DNA of 21,664 nucleotides from an uncultured Negativicutes bacterium (GTDB taxonomy: Bacteria > Bacillota > Negativicutes > Acidaminococcales > Acidaminococcaceae): positions 1 to 21,664 of the forward strand of contig CALAZX010000024.1 of assembly GCA_937926555.1 (NCBI GenBank), read 5' to 3'. The notes beneath the pieces were generated by a model. That model was not told where the DNA came from. It saw only the letters and a program-made list of their open reading frames with translations, and searched no databases. The translations under genes were made by a program, and so were the position numbers. Positions 14,995 to 21,664 of the stretch are shown here, one piece after another (position 1 is the stretch's first letter; the number at the start of each line of letters is the position of its first letter).

Positions 14995-17019
14995 TTGAGT
15001 ACCTATTTAATGTTCGCCATCGGCGCAGGTATTCTGGCGTTACTGGTTGGCGCTATTCTGAGCCATTCCATCGCAAACGCAGATCCTGGCGATGCAAAAA
15101 TGCAGGAAATTTCCGGGCATATTCACGAGGGCGCTATGGCGTTCCTGAGCCGTGAGTACAAATACCTGGCAGTTTTCATCGTTGTTGTCGCAATCATCAT
15201 TTCCATGTTCCTGTCCGTAGCTACGGCTGCCTGCTTCGTAGGCGGTGCCGTATTCTCCATTCTGGCAGGTTACTGCGGTATGAACGTTGCTACCAAAGCT
15301 AACGTACGTACCACCCGCGCTGCTGAGGACGGCATGCCGAAAGCGCTGCAGATCGCTTTCTCCGGCGGTTCCGTAATGGGCCTGGGGGTAGTTGGTCTGG
15401 GTCTGGTAGGCCTGGCTCTGTGCTACTCCTTCTTCACCGGTAACATCGACATCGTTACCGGTTTCGGCCTGGGCGCAAGCTCCATCGCACTGTTCGCACG
15501 TGTTGGCGGCGGTATCTACACCAAAGCTGCTGACGTGGGCGCTGACCTGGTTGGTAAAGTTGAGGCCGGCATCCCCGAGGATGACCCCCGTAACCCCGCT
15601 ACCATCGCCGACAACGTAGGCGATAACGTAGGCGACGTTGCAGGCATGGGCGCCGACCTGTTCGAATCCTATGTTGGTGCTATCATCTCCGCTCTGACTC
15701 TGGGCGCTGTAGCATTCAGCGATGGTTCCGGCGTAGAGTACGCATTCATGCTGGCTCTGTGCGGTATCATCTCTTCCATCATCGGTATCCTGTTTGTACG
15801 TCACAGCAAATCCGAGAACCCGCAGGGCGCTCTGAACCAGGGCACCTACATCGCAGGTATCCTGACCATCGGTGCTGCTGCTTACCTGTCCAACAGCATC
15901 TTCGGCACCATGAACGCTTTCTGGGCCATCGCTGCAGGTCAGGTTGTAGGTCTGCTGATCGGTCAGATCACCGAGATCTACACTTCTGCCGACTACGCAA
16001 GTGTAAAACGTATCGCTGACCAGACTGAGACCGGTCACGCTACCACCATCATCGCAGGTCTGGCTGTGGGCATGTACTCCACCTTCCTGCCGATCATCTT
16101 CATCTGCGTAGGCGTATTCATCGCTTACTTCGTAATGGGTGGCGCCACCAACCCCGAAATGGGTATCTACGGCATCTCCCTGGCAGCAGTTGGTATGCTG
16201 GCTACCACCGGTATCACCGTTGCTGTTGACGCATATGGCCCGATCTCCGATAACGCAGGCGGCATCGCCGAGATGGCTGAACTGCCTCCTTCCGTACGTG
16301 AGATCACCGATACCCTGGACTCCGTTGGTAACACCACCGCAGCTATCGGTAAAGGCTTCGCTATCGGTTCCGCAGCTCTGACCGCGCTGGCTCTGTTCTC
16401 CGCATACGCTCATGTGGTAGACCTGCACGGCATCGACCTGCTGAAACCCGTAACCCTGATCGGTCTGTTCATCGGCGCAACCCTGCCGTTCGTATTCGGC
16501 GCTATGACTATGGAATCCGTAGGCGCAGCTGCTAACGAGATGGTACAGGAAGTCCGTCGTCAGTTCCGCGAGATCCCCGGTCTGCTGGAAGGCACCGCTC
16601 GTGGCGACTACCGTCGTTGTGTTGACATCTCCACCGCTGCAGCCCTGCACAAAATGGTTGCCCCCGGCGTGCTGGCTATCGCCTTCCCGCTGCTGGTTGG
16701 TTTCCTGCTGGGACCTGAAGCTCTGGGCGGTCTGATCGGCGGCGCTCTGTCCGCAGGCGTTCTGCTGGCTATCATGATGGCTAACGCAGGCGGCGCTTGG
16801 GACAATGCCAAGAAATACATCGAATCCGGCGTACATGGCGGCAAAGGCAGCGATTCTCATAAAGCTGCTGTAACCGGCGATACCGTAGGCGATCCGTTCA
16901 AAGATACTTCCGGACCGGCTATGAACATCCTCATCAAACTGATGACCATCGTATCCCTGGTGTTCGCACCTGTTATTGCCCAGTATGGTGGAATGCTCAC
17001 CAGCATGTTCGGCAAATAA
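14995..17019 (+). CDS. hppA: K+-dependent membrane-bound ion-pumping pyrophosphatase
   Basis: This is a 674-aa polytopic membrane protein that couples pyrophosphate hydrolysis to outward pumping of Na+ and/or H+. The family usually has about 16 membrane helices. Catalytic signatures are present: DVGADLVGKVEAGIPEDDP, the following RNPATIADNVGDNVGD, and near the C terminus AWDNAKKYIE and GDTVGDPFKDTSGPA. At the position that sets potassium dependence, the motif is GNTTAAIGKG (alanine where K+-independent enzymes have lysine), so K+ stimulation is expected. Sodium pumping is likely by analogy but is not proven. The start is TTG at 14995, with AAAGGGG about 10 nt upstream. Codon use is unlike most neighbours: arginine is almost all CGT/CGC and GTA, GTT, GCT and GCA are frequent, as in very highly expressed genes. 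Confidence 0.95.
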   Translation: MSTYLMFAIGAGILALLVGAILSHSIANADPGDAKMQEISGHIHEGAMAFLSREYKYLAVFIVVVAIIISMFLSVATAACFVGGAVFSILAGYCGMNVATKANVRTTRAAEDGMPKALQIAFSGGSVMGLGVVGLGLVGLALCYSFFTGNIDIVTGFGLGASSIALFARVGGGIYTKAADVGADLVGKVEAGIPEDDPRNPATIADNVGDNVGDVAGMGADLFESYVGAIISALTLGAVAFSDGSGVEYAFMLALCGIISSIIGILFVRHSKSENPQGALNQGTYIAGILTIGAAAYLSNSIFGTMNAFWAIAAGQVVGLLIGQITEIYTSADYASVKRIADQTETGHATTIIAGLAVGMYSTFLPIIFICVGVFIAYFVMGGATNPEMGIYGISLAAVGMLATTGITVAVDAYGPISDNAGGIAEMAELPPSVREITDTLDSVGNTTAAIGKGFAIGSAALTALALFSAYAHVVDLHGIDLLKPVTLIGLFIGATLPFVFGAMTMESVGAAANEMVQEVRRQFREIPGLLEGTARGDYRRCVDISTAAALHKMVAPGVLAIAFPLLVGFLLGPEALGGLIGGALSAGVLLAIMMANAGGAWDNAKKYIESGVHGGKGSDSHKAAVTGDTVGDPFKDTSGPAMNILIKLMTIVSLVFAPVIAQYGGMLTSMFGK

Positions 17020-17033
17020 TCACAGATTACTCG

Positions 17034-17065
17034 AAATCCCACAACTCCGGTTGTGGGATTTTTTT
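17034..17065 (+). terminator. Intrinsic terminator of secG-hppA
   Basis: A 12-bp perfect stem (AAATCCCACAAC at 17034-17045 with GTTGTGGGATTT at 17050-17061) with a TCCG tetraloop runs into a T tract (17059-17065). It begins 14 nt after the hppA stop codon. Confidence 0.95.
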
Positions 17066-17074
17066 GTGCATTTG

Positions 17075-17089
17075 TGCTATAATTATAAT
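17075..17089 (+). promoter_or_regulatory. Extended -10 promoter for the esterase operon
   Basis: TGCTATAAT (17075-17083) is a consensus extended -10 element, and a second TATAAT follows at 17084-17089. The region where a -35 would lie is the hppA terminator, so the extended -10 would have to be sufficient. Transcription would start near 17090-17096, 45-50 nt before the esterase ATG. Confidence 0.6.
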
Positions 17090-17139
17090 GTATAACTGTT
17101 TGTATTTTTGTATCTATTATATTGCCGGAGGAGGCAGTC

Positions 17140-17949
17140 ATGACAGATCGGGAGACGCAGGAGAAGATAAGCGGAACCCCGCCCGGGATACGTCCCGGAG
17201 CAGGGGAGTTCTATCTGGAGGGAAGCACGGAGAAGGGGATTGTGCTGGTGCACGGTTTCACCGGCGCCCCGCCGGAGATGCTCATGCTGGGGGAGTTCCT
17301 CAACCGGGAGGGCGGCTACACCGTCCTGGGTGTACGGCTTCCGGGCCACGGCACCACGCTGGAGGACCTGGAGGAGCGGACCTGGCCGGAGTGGTATGAC
17401 GCGGTGGCGGATGGAGTCCGCAGGCTGCGGGAGCGGTGCCGGCATGTTTCCATCGCGGGACTGTCCCTGGGGGCGCTGCTGGCCATCAAGGCGGTCACGG
17501 AGTTCCCCCTGGAGAAGCTGATTCTCCTCTCCACGCCGGTGTATCTCCAGGACAGGCGAGCACCGCTGGTGCGTATCCTCCGCTTCTTTATCCGGAAGAT
17601 ACGGAAGGGCAAGGCTGTCTACGACGTACCGGAGAAGTACCTGAAAGGCTACGACCGGATGCCCACGAAACCCATCCCTTCGGTGATGGAGCTCATGGGG
17701 CTCTGCAAGAAGTATTATCTGGCGGAGGTGAAGGTGCCGGTGCTCATCGTGCAGTCTCTCAGCGAGCACACGGTGAAACCCCGGGGCGCCATCTATCTCC
17801 AGGGACATCTTCCCCTGGTACCGCCGGCGGAGAAGGAGATCCTCTGGCTGCATGAGTCAGGGCATATCGTGACCCTGAGCAAGGAGAAGGACCGGGTGTT
17901 CAGGCACTGCCTGGACTTCCTGGAGAAAAAGTTCCCGGCGGAGGGATGA
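17140..17949 (+). CDS. Carboxylesterase / monoacylglycerol lipase-like alpha/beta hydrolase (Est30 type)
   Basis: This 269-aa cytoplasmic alpha/beta hydrolase is like Bacillus/Geobacillus Est30, which cleaves short acyl esters. It shows the oxyanion motif VLVHGFTGAP (residues about 36-45), LPGHG, the nucleophile elbow GLSLG with Ser109, and the catalytic histidine in HESGHIVTLSKEKD (His242). Where relatives have the acidic triad residue as Asp (in a QxxxDxxxxP context), this protein reads QSLSEHTVKP with Glu209. The triad would thus be Ser-Glu-His if the alignment holds. The ATG at 17140 has a perfect GGAGGAGG 5-6 nt upstream, while an in-frame TTG at 17122 is rejected. The position before rnr and smpB matches the yvaK locus of Bacillus. 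Confidence 0.88.
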   Translation: MTDRETQEKISGTPPGIRPGAGEFYLEGSTEKGIVLVHGFTGAPPEMLMLGEFLNREGGYTVLGVRLPGHGTTLEDLEERTWPEWYDAVADGVRRLRERCRHVSIAGLSLGALLAIKAVTEFPLEKLILLSTPVYLQDRRAPLVRILRFFIRKIRKGKAVYDVPEKYLKGYDRMPTKPIPSVMELMGLCKKYYLAEVKVPVLIVQSLSEHTVKPRGAIYLQGHLPLVPPAEKEILWLHESGHIVTLSKEKDRVFRHCLDFLEKKFPAEG

Positions 17950-18175
17950 CCCTGTGATGCCGGCAGGCTGATAATGGCCGGCAGAATCACAATATATGAT
18001 GGAATTATAATGAAAACGGTGACAGCACGGGCCGCAGGAGCGGTACGTGATTGATAGAAGTGACAGAGAGGCGGCCACGGCCGGACGGAAAAGTCCGGAG
18101 CGGAGACGGCGCAGGGCGCCGGACAGAGCAGGCCGCAGGTAAGAGACAGAGAAAGAGAGATTGGAAGAAGAAGTG
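17950..18175 (+). other. Esterase-thioesterase spacer
   Basis: No gene is seen. TGCCGGC (17958-17964) and GCCGGCA (17977-17983) form a 7-bp stem that GTGA/TCAC can extend outward. It has no T tract. TATAAT at 18006-18011 could be a -10 box but lacks a good -35. CCGGAC-GGAAAA-GTCCGG is another small hairpin near 18088-18104. A second promoter for the thioesterase-rnr-smpB genes is possible but weakly supported. Confidence 0.4.
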
Positions 18176-18727
18176 ATGAACAAGATGAAAGAGAACGGAA
18201 TGGAGAAAGAACTGGAACAGGAGACAGGAAAGACGGCTCCCGGCATGGGCGGCCGCTATCCGCTGAACGAGACGGAGCAGGCGCTGCTGAAGGCCACGGA
18301 GGAGGAGCTGGGCCATCCCCTGGAGGAGATGGCGAAGAACCCGGGCTATAACTGGTGTTTCGCCTGCGGGGAGGACAATCCCATCGGCCTGCACCTGCAT
18401 TTCTTCCGGCTGGAGGACGGCTGCCTGGCCTTCTTCACCCCGGGGAAAGAGCATCAGAGCTATAACGGCCGCATGCATGGCGGCCTGATCACCGTGCTGC
18501 TGGACGAGGTCATGGGCAACTACCTGTTCATGACGGAAGGCAAGCCGGCCTATACCGCCCGCATCGACCTGCGGTTCCGTAACCCGGTGGAGATCGGCAG
18601 CACCATCCGCTGCATCGGCCGGATCGCCAGCCGGCGCGGCAGACTGGTGATGATGGAAGGCAAGATACTCAACCCGGACGGAACGGTGGCGGCGGAAGCG
18701 AACGCCCGTATGATGATAGGAGAATGA
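18176..18727 (+). CDS. PaaI-like hotdog-fold thioesterase
   Basis: The predicted protein has about 183 aa. The first 40 or so residues are charged and low in family similarity. The hotdog domain follows, with NWCFACGEDNPIGLHL, a HGGLITVLLDEVMG helix typical of PaaI/4HBT thioesterases (His-Gly-Gly plus a downstream acidic residue), and strands TARIDLRFRNPVEIG and MMEGKILNPDG. The likely activity is acyl-CoA hydrolysis in the cytoplasm with unknown substrate. The CFACG segment is shared with a subgroup of this family and could bind metal or be structural. Start choice is uncertain: TTG 18161, ATG 18176 and ATG 18185 are all in frame. ATG 18176 is kept because GGAAGAAG precedes it. The stop codon is 1 nt before rnr, so the two genes are translationally linked. 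Confidence 0.8.
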   Translation: MNKMKENGMEKELEQETGKTAPGMGGRYPLNETEQALLKATEEELGHPLEEMAKNPGYNWCFACGEDNPIGLHLHFFRLEDGCLAFFTPGKEHQSYNGRMHGGLITVLLDEVMGNYLFMTEGKPAYTARIDLRFRNPVEIGSTIRCIGRIASRRGRLVMMEGKILNPDGTVAAEANARMMIGE

Positions 18728-18728
18728 C

Positions 18729-21296
18729 ATGGCTACAGAGACATTGAAAGACAGGATTCTGGAATTCATGCGGCGCGAATCTTATGCGCCCATGACGGCG
18801 GAGGACCTGCTGGAGCAGCTTCTCCCCGATGGCGGCAAGGTGAGCGATTTCTGGCAGGAGCTGCTGGAGCTGGAGGAGCAGGGGTATATCATCAAGACCC
18901 GCTTCGAGACCTTCGGCCTGCCGGAGAAGATGGGCCTGGTGGCCGGGCGTTTCCAGCTCAGCGCCAAAGGCTTCGGCTTCGTCATCCCCGACAACAAGGG
19001 GGAGCGGCCGGACGTGTTCATCCCGCCGAAGAACCTCCATGGCGCCATGAACAACGACCGTGTCATGGCCCGTGTGGAGAGCAACGTGCCGGGCAAGCGC
19101 CCGGAAGGCGACATCATCCGCATCATCACCCACGCCAACAAGCGGGTGGTGGGCGTATTCAAGCAGTCTCCGGACTTCGGCTTCGTCACTCCTGACGACA
19201 AGCGGATCGGCGGGGACATCTATGTGCTGCGGAAAGATTTCGGCGGCGCATCCAGCAACCAGAAAGTGGTGGTGGAGATCACCGAGTGGCCCACAGACCG
19301 CCGCAACGCGGAAGGCCGCATCGTGGAGGTGCTGGGCAACCTGGGTGACCCGGGCCTGGAGATCCTCTCCATCATCAAGCAGTACGACCTGCCCCTGGAC
19401 TTCCCCAGGAATGTGAAGCAGGCGGCCTACCGGGTGCCCAAGACCATCGCGCCCAAGGACCTGAAAGGCCGTGAGGACCGCCGTGACCTGCCCATCATCA
19501 CCATCGACGGTGACGACGCCAAGGACCTGGACGACGCGGTCTATGTGAAGAGCCTGGGCCGCGGCCGGTTCAAGCTGGGCGTCTATATCGCCGACGTGAG
19601 CCACTACGTGAAGGAAGGCAGTGTCCTGGACAAGGAGGCCGCCGAGCGCGCCACCAGCGTCTACCTGGTGGACCGTGTGCTGCCCATGCTGCCCACCCGT
19701 CTCAGCAACGGCATCTGCAGCCTGAACGAGGGGGAGGACCGCCTTGTCATGGCCTGCGAGATGGAGATCGGCCGCAAAGGCACCATCGACGACTACGAGA
19801 TTTTCCCGGCTGTGATCCGTTCCAGCCACCGGATGAGCTACAACATCGTCCGGGGCATCCTGGACGGCAGCCGTCCGGACTACGAGGAGGCGTACGCCGA
19901 CGTGGTCCCCATGATCCACGAGATGAAGAAGCTCTGCGAGGTGCTGCAGCAGAAACGGCTGCAGCGGGGCTCCCTGGAGTTCGACCTGCCGGAGCAGAAA
20001 GTGATCCTGGACGAGAACGGCAAGCCCATCGACATCGTGCAGCGGGTCCACGGCATCTCCGAATCCATCATCGAGGAGTTCATGCTGGCCGCCAACGAGA
20101 CGGTGGCCCGCCATCTGTTCTTCAAGCACTGGCCCTGCGTGTACCGTGTCCATGACATCCCCGCAGGGGACAAGATGGAGAACCTGGCACGGCTGCTGCA
20201 GAGCTTCAGCATCCGGCTGAAGGCCGGTGAGGACATGAAGCCGAAACAGGTGCAGGAGGCCATGGAGGCCATCAAGGGCCGTCCCGAGGAGCGCTTGGTG
20301 AACACCGTGGCCCTGCGCTGCATGCGTCAGGCTGTGTACCAGACCGAAAACATCGGACACTTCGGCCTGGCCGCCGAGTACTACTGCCACTTCACCTCGC
20401 CGATCCGGCGTTATCCGGACCTGCTGGTCCACCGGCTGCTCCATACCTGGTATGACCATCCGGAGATCACCGACGAGAAGAAGGAGCTGCTGGAAGGCAA
20501 GCTGGACAAGCTGGCGGAGCACGCCTCCATCAAGGAGCGCGAGGCCGCCGACGCGGAACGGGACACCGTGGACCTGAAGATGGCCGAGTACATGCTGGAC
20601 CATGTGGGAGAGGAGTTCGAAGGGACCATCTCCGGCGTCACCGCCTTCGGCATCTTCGTGGAGCTGCCCAACGGCGTGGAGGGACTGGTGCATATCTCCA
20701 GCCTCACCGACGACTACTACGACTTCTACGAGGAGCAGTACTGCCTCATCGGCAAGCATTCCGGCAAATCCTACCGTCTGGGGGACAAAGTGGATGTGGA
20801 AGTGCTCCAGGTGAACCTGGAGGAACGGAGCATCGACTTCATCATGGCCGGCGAGAACGACGCCATGCGCGAGCATATCCGCTCCCAGCTGCTCCGGGGC
20901 AGAGCGCCCTCCAACAGAGGCGGTTCCCGGAAGGGCGGCCGTGACAGCAAGAACGGCAAGTCCGGCGGAGATAAAGGCGGAAGCCGCTCCTCCGGCGGCA
21001 GCAGCAAAGGCGGAGCCAAGGACAGCGGCGAGGCCCGTCCCAACCGGAAGACGAGACGGAGCCGCAGCAAGAAGAAACGGGGCGGCGCCAAAACCTCCGG
21101 CGGTCAGACGGGCGGCCAGAACACCGCCGCCAAGAAGAGCGAGCCCGCCAGCAAAGGCGGCGCGTCGAAGAAATCCGGCACGTCACGGCGCTCCTCCCGG
21201 AAACGCACCGGGGGAACGGCGGCCAATGACGCCAAGGCCGGCACCGCCACGAAGAAATTCGTGAAGAGCCGCAGCCGGAGACGGAAGAAGAAATAA
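18729..21296 (+). CDS. rnr: Ribonuclease R (3'-5' exoribonuclease)
   Basis: This is an 855-aa cytoplasmic RNase II/RNB-family enzyme that degrades structured RNA and works with tmRNA-SmpB in clearing faulty mRNA. Domains in order: an N-terminal winged helix (about 1-60), cold-shock/OB domains with GRFQLSAKGFGFV and KQSPDFGFVTPD (about 70-240), the RNB catalytic domain (about 250-585) with ITIDGDDAKDLDDAV carrying the Mg2+-binding aspartates, and an S1 domain with GTISGVTAFGIFVELPNGVE (about 625-715). From about residue 725 to the end is a roughly 130-residue tail almost entirely of Gly, Ser, Lys, Arg, Ala and Thr, ending SRRRKKK. Basic tails are usual in RNase R, but this one is long. AGGAG lies 6 nt before the ATG inside the thioesterase gene. 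Confidence 0.96.
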   Translation: MATETLKDRILEFMRRESYAPMTAEDLLEQLLPDGGKVSDFWQELLELEEQGYIIKTRFETFGLPEKMGLVAGRFQLSAKGFGFVIPDNKGERPDVFIPPKNLHGAMNNDRVMARVESNVPGKRPEGDIIRIITHANKRVVGVFKQSPDFGFVTPDDKRIGGDIYVLRKDFGGASSNQKVVVEITEWPTDRRNAEGRIVEVLGNLGDPGLEILSIIKQYDLPLDFPRNVKQAAYRVPKTIAPKDLKGREDRRDLPIITIDGDDAKDLDDAVYVKSLGRGRFKLGVYIADVSHYVKEGSVLDKEAAERATSVYLVDRVLPMLPTRLSNGICSLNEGEDRLVMACEMEIGRKGTIDDYEIFPAVIRSSHRMSYNIVRGILDGSRPDYEEAYADVVPMIHEMKKLCEVLQQKRLQRGSLEFDLPEQKVILDENGKPIDIVQRVHGISESIIEEFMLAANETVARHLFFKHWPCVYRVHDIPAGDKMENLARLLQSFSIRLKAGEDMKPKQVQEAMEAIKGRPEERLVNTVALRCMRQAVYQTENIGHFGLAAEYYCHFTSPIRRYPDLLVHRLLHTWYDHPEITDEKKELLEGKLDKLAEHASIKEREAADAERDTVDLKMAEYMLDHVGEEFEGTISGVTAFGIFVELPNGVEGLVHISSLTDDYYDFYEEQYCLIGKHSGKSYRLGDKVDVEVLQVNLEERSIDFIMAGENDAMREHIRSQLLRGRAPSNRGGSRKGGRDSKNGKSGGDKGGSRSSGGSSKGGAKDSGEARPNRKTRRSRSKKKRGGAKTSGGQTGGQNTAAKKSEPASKGGASKKSGTSRRSSRKRTGGTAANDAKAGTATKKFVKSRSRRRKKK

Positions 21297-21566
21297 GAGA
21301 CGGAAGGACCGGGAGACCGGTCCTCTGTCCGGAATATGAAGAAGGGCTTCCCCGCCATGGTGGCGGGGGAGCCCTTGAACCCCGTGGCCACGGGAAGGCG
21401 CGGCGGATCCGCCCGGCATGGCGGCGGCGCACAACCTTCCGGACCGGCGGGATGACCTGTCCTTTCAGGCGGACAGGATGGCCGTCTCCGAGGAGGGGAC
21501 ACAGCCTCCCGGAAACGGGAGAGAATCGACCGGAACAGTGTTTCCGGGACAAAGGAGAAAACAACT
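21297..21566 (+). other. Structured rnr-smpB intergenic region
   Basis: This 270-nt region has no gene but a run of dyads. AGGACCGG-GAGA-CCGGTCCT (21305-21324) has a GNRA tetraloop. A 14-bp stem (21344-21357 with 21361-21374) has a 3-nt loop. Palindromes CCCGTGGCCACGGG (21381-21394) and GGCGGATCCGCC (21402-21413) follow. Then come CCTGTCC/GGACAGG (21456-21477), GTCTCC/GGGGAC (21484-21500) and CTCCCG-GAAA-CGGGAG (21506-21521), again with a GNRA loop. None has a proper T tract, so these look like stability or processing structures or a small RNA, not a simple terminator. Confidence 0.6.
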
Positions 21567-21664
21567 ATGAAAGAATCCGGTGTGAAGATTATCACCGAAA
21601 ACAGAAAAGCCCGTCACGACTTCACCATCATCGAGGTGTTCGAGGCAGGGATCGAGCTGAAGGG
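21567..21664 (+). CDS. smpB: SsrA-binding protein SmpB (5' end only)
   Basis: The first 32 codons are present and the gene runs off the right edge. The N terminus (VKIITENRKARHDFTI, then EVFEAGIELKG) is the well-conserved beginning of SmpB, the small cytoplasmic protein that binds tmRNA (SsrA) and brings it to stalled ribosomes for trans-translation. AAAGGAG (21551-21557) precedes the ATG by 9 nt. It lies next to rnr, as in many Firmicutes, which fits their joint role in ribosome rescue and mRNA decay. The ssrA gene is not in this window but often lies nearby. Confidence 0.93.
   Translation, partial: MKESGVKIITENRKARHDFTIIEVFEAGIELK

Noticed and set aside
15040..16860. A 606-codon minus-strand frame opposite hppA
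   Set aside because: It is a complement artefact of the biased hppA codons, with no recognisable domain and no ribosome site.
21297..21566. tmRNA (ssrA) gene next to smpB
   Set aside because: No tRNA-like acceptor ends, no CCA-proximal T-arm sequence and no tag-peptide frame ending in Ala-Ala with a stop codon were found in this spacer.

Overview
The window looks like chromosome of an anaerobic, amino-acid- and sugar-using member of the Firmicutes. Coding regions are G/C-rich at third positions, nearly everything reads on the + strand, and the Bacillota-type order cggR-gap-pgk-tpi-gpmI-eno is followed by the secG-esterase-rnr-smpB block. A Negativicutes lineage such as Acidaminococcaceae fits the GC content, the membrane pyrophosphatase, CstA and the flavin reductase. 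That placement is inference from general knowledge, not something the sequence proves.

Layout. 1-1640: an upstream terminator, a fused methionine sulfoxide reductase (msrAB), and a DUF488/YeaO gene on the minus strand. 1640-3400: a divergent promoter region with a Rex-like dyad, then a soluble flavoprotein of the fumarate/urocanate-reductase superfamily. 3400-5610: a promoter, a complete T-box riboswitch with its own terminator, and a CstA-family transporter. 5611-13380: the glycolytic cluster of cggR, gapA, a single-ORF PGK-TPI fusion, gpmI and eno, closed by a strong terminator. 13380-14490: an orphan lipoprotein of the metal-chelate/cobalamin-binding class. 14630-17065: secG and a K+-dependent membrane pyrophosphatase (hppA), closed by a terminator. 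17075-21664: an Est30-type esterase, a PaaI-like thioesterase, RNase R and the start of smpB.

How the genes fit together. CggR probably senses fructose-1,6-bisphosphate and controls the triose half of glycolysis. gapA also appears to have its own promoter behind an array of degenerate 8-bp repeats. Steps 6 to 9 of glycolysis, plus triose isomerisation, lie in one gene run, with PGK and TPI made as one polypeptide. HppA recovers energy from pyrophosphate, SecG serves protein export, and RNase R with SmpB belongs to trans-translation and RNA quality control. CstA expression should rise when a specific aminoacyl-tRNA becomes uncharged, because its leader is a T-box.

The most interesting items are the T-box in front of cstA, the PGK-TPI fusion, the Rex-like site before the flavin reductase, the 8-bp repeat array between cggR and gapA, the hairpin-dense spacers (gap-pgk and rnr-smpB), and the placement and codon usage of hppA. 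I saw no tRNA, rRNA, CRISPR array, insertion sequence or phage gene.
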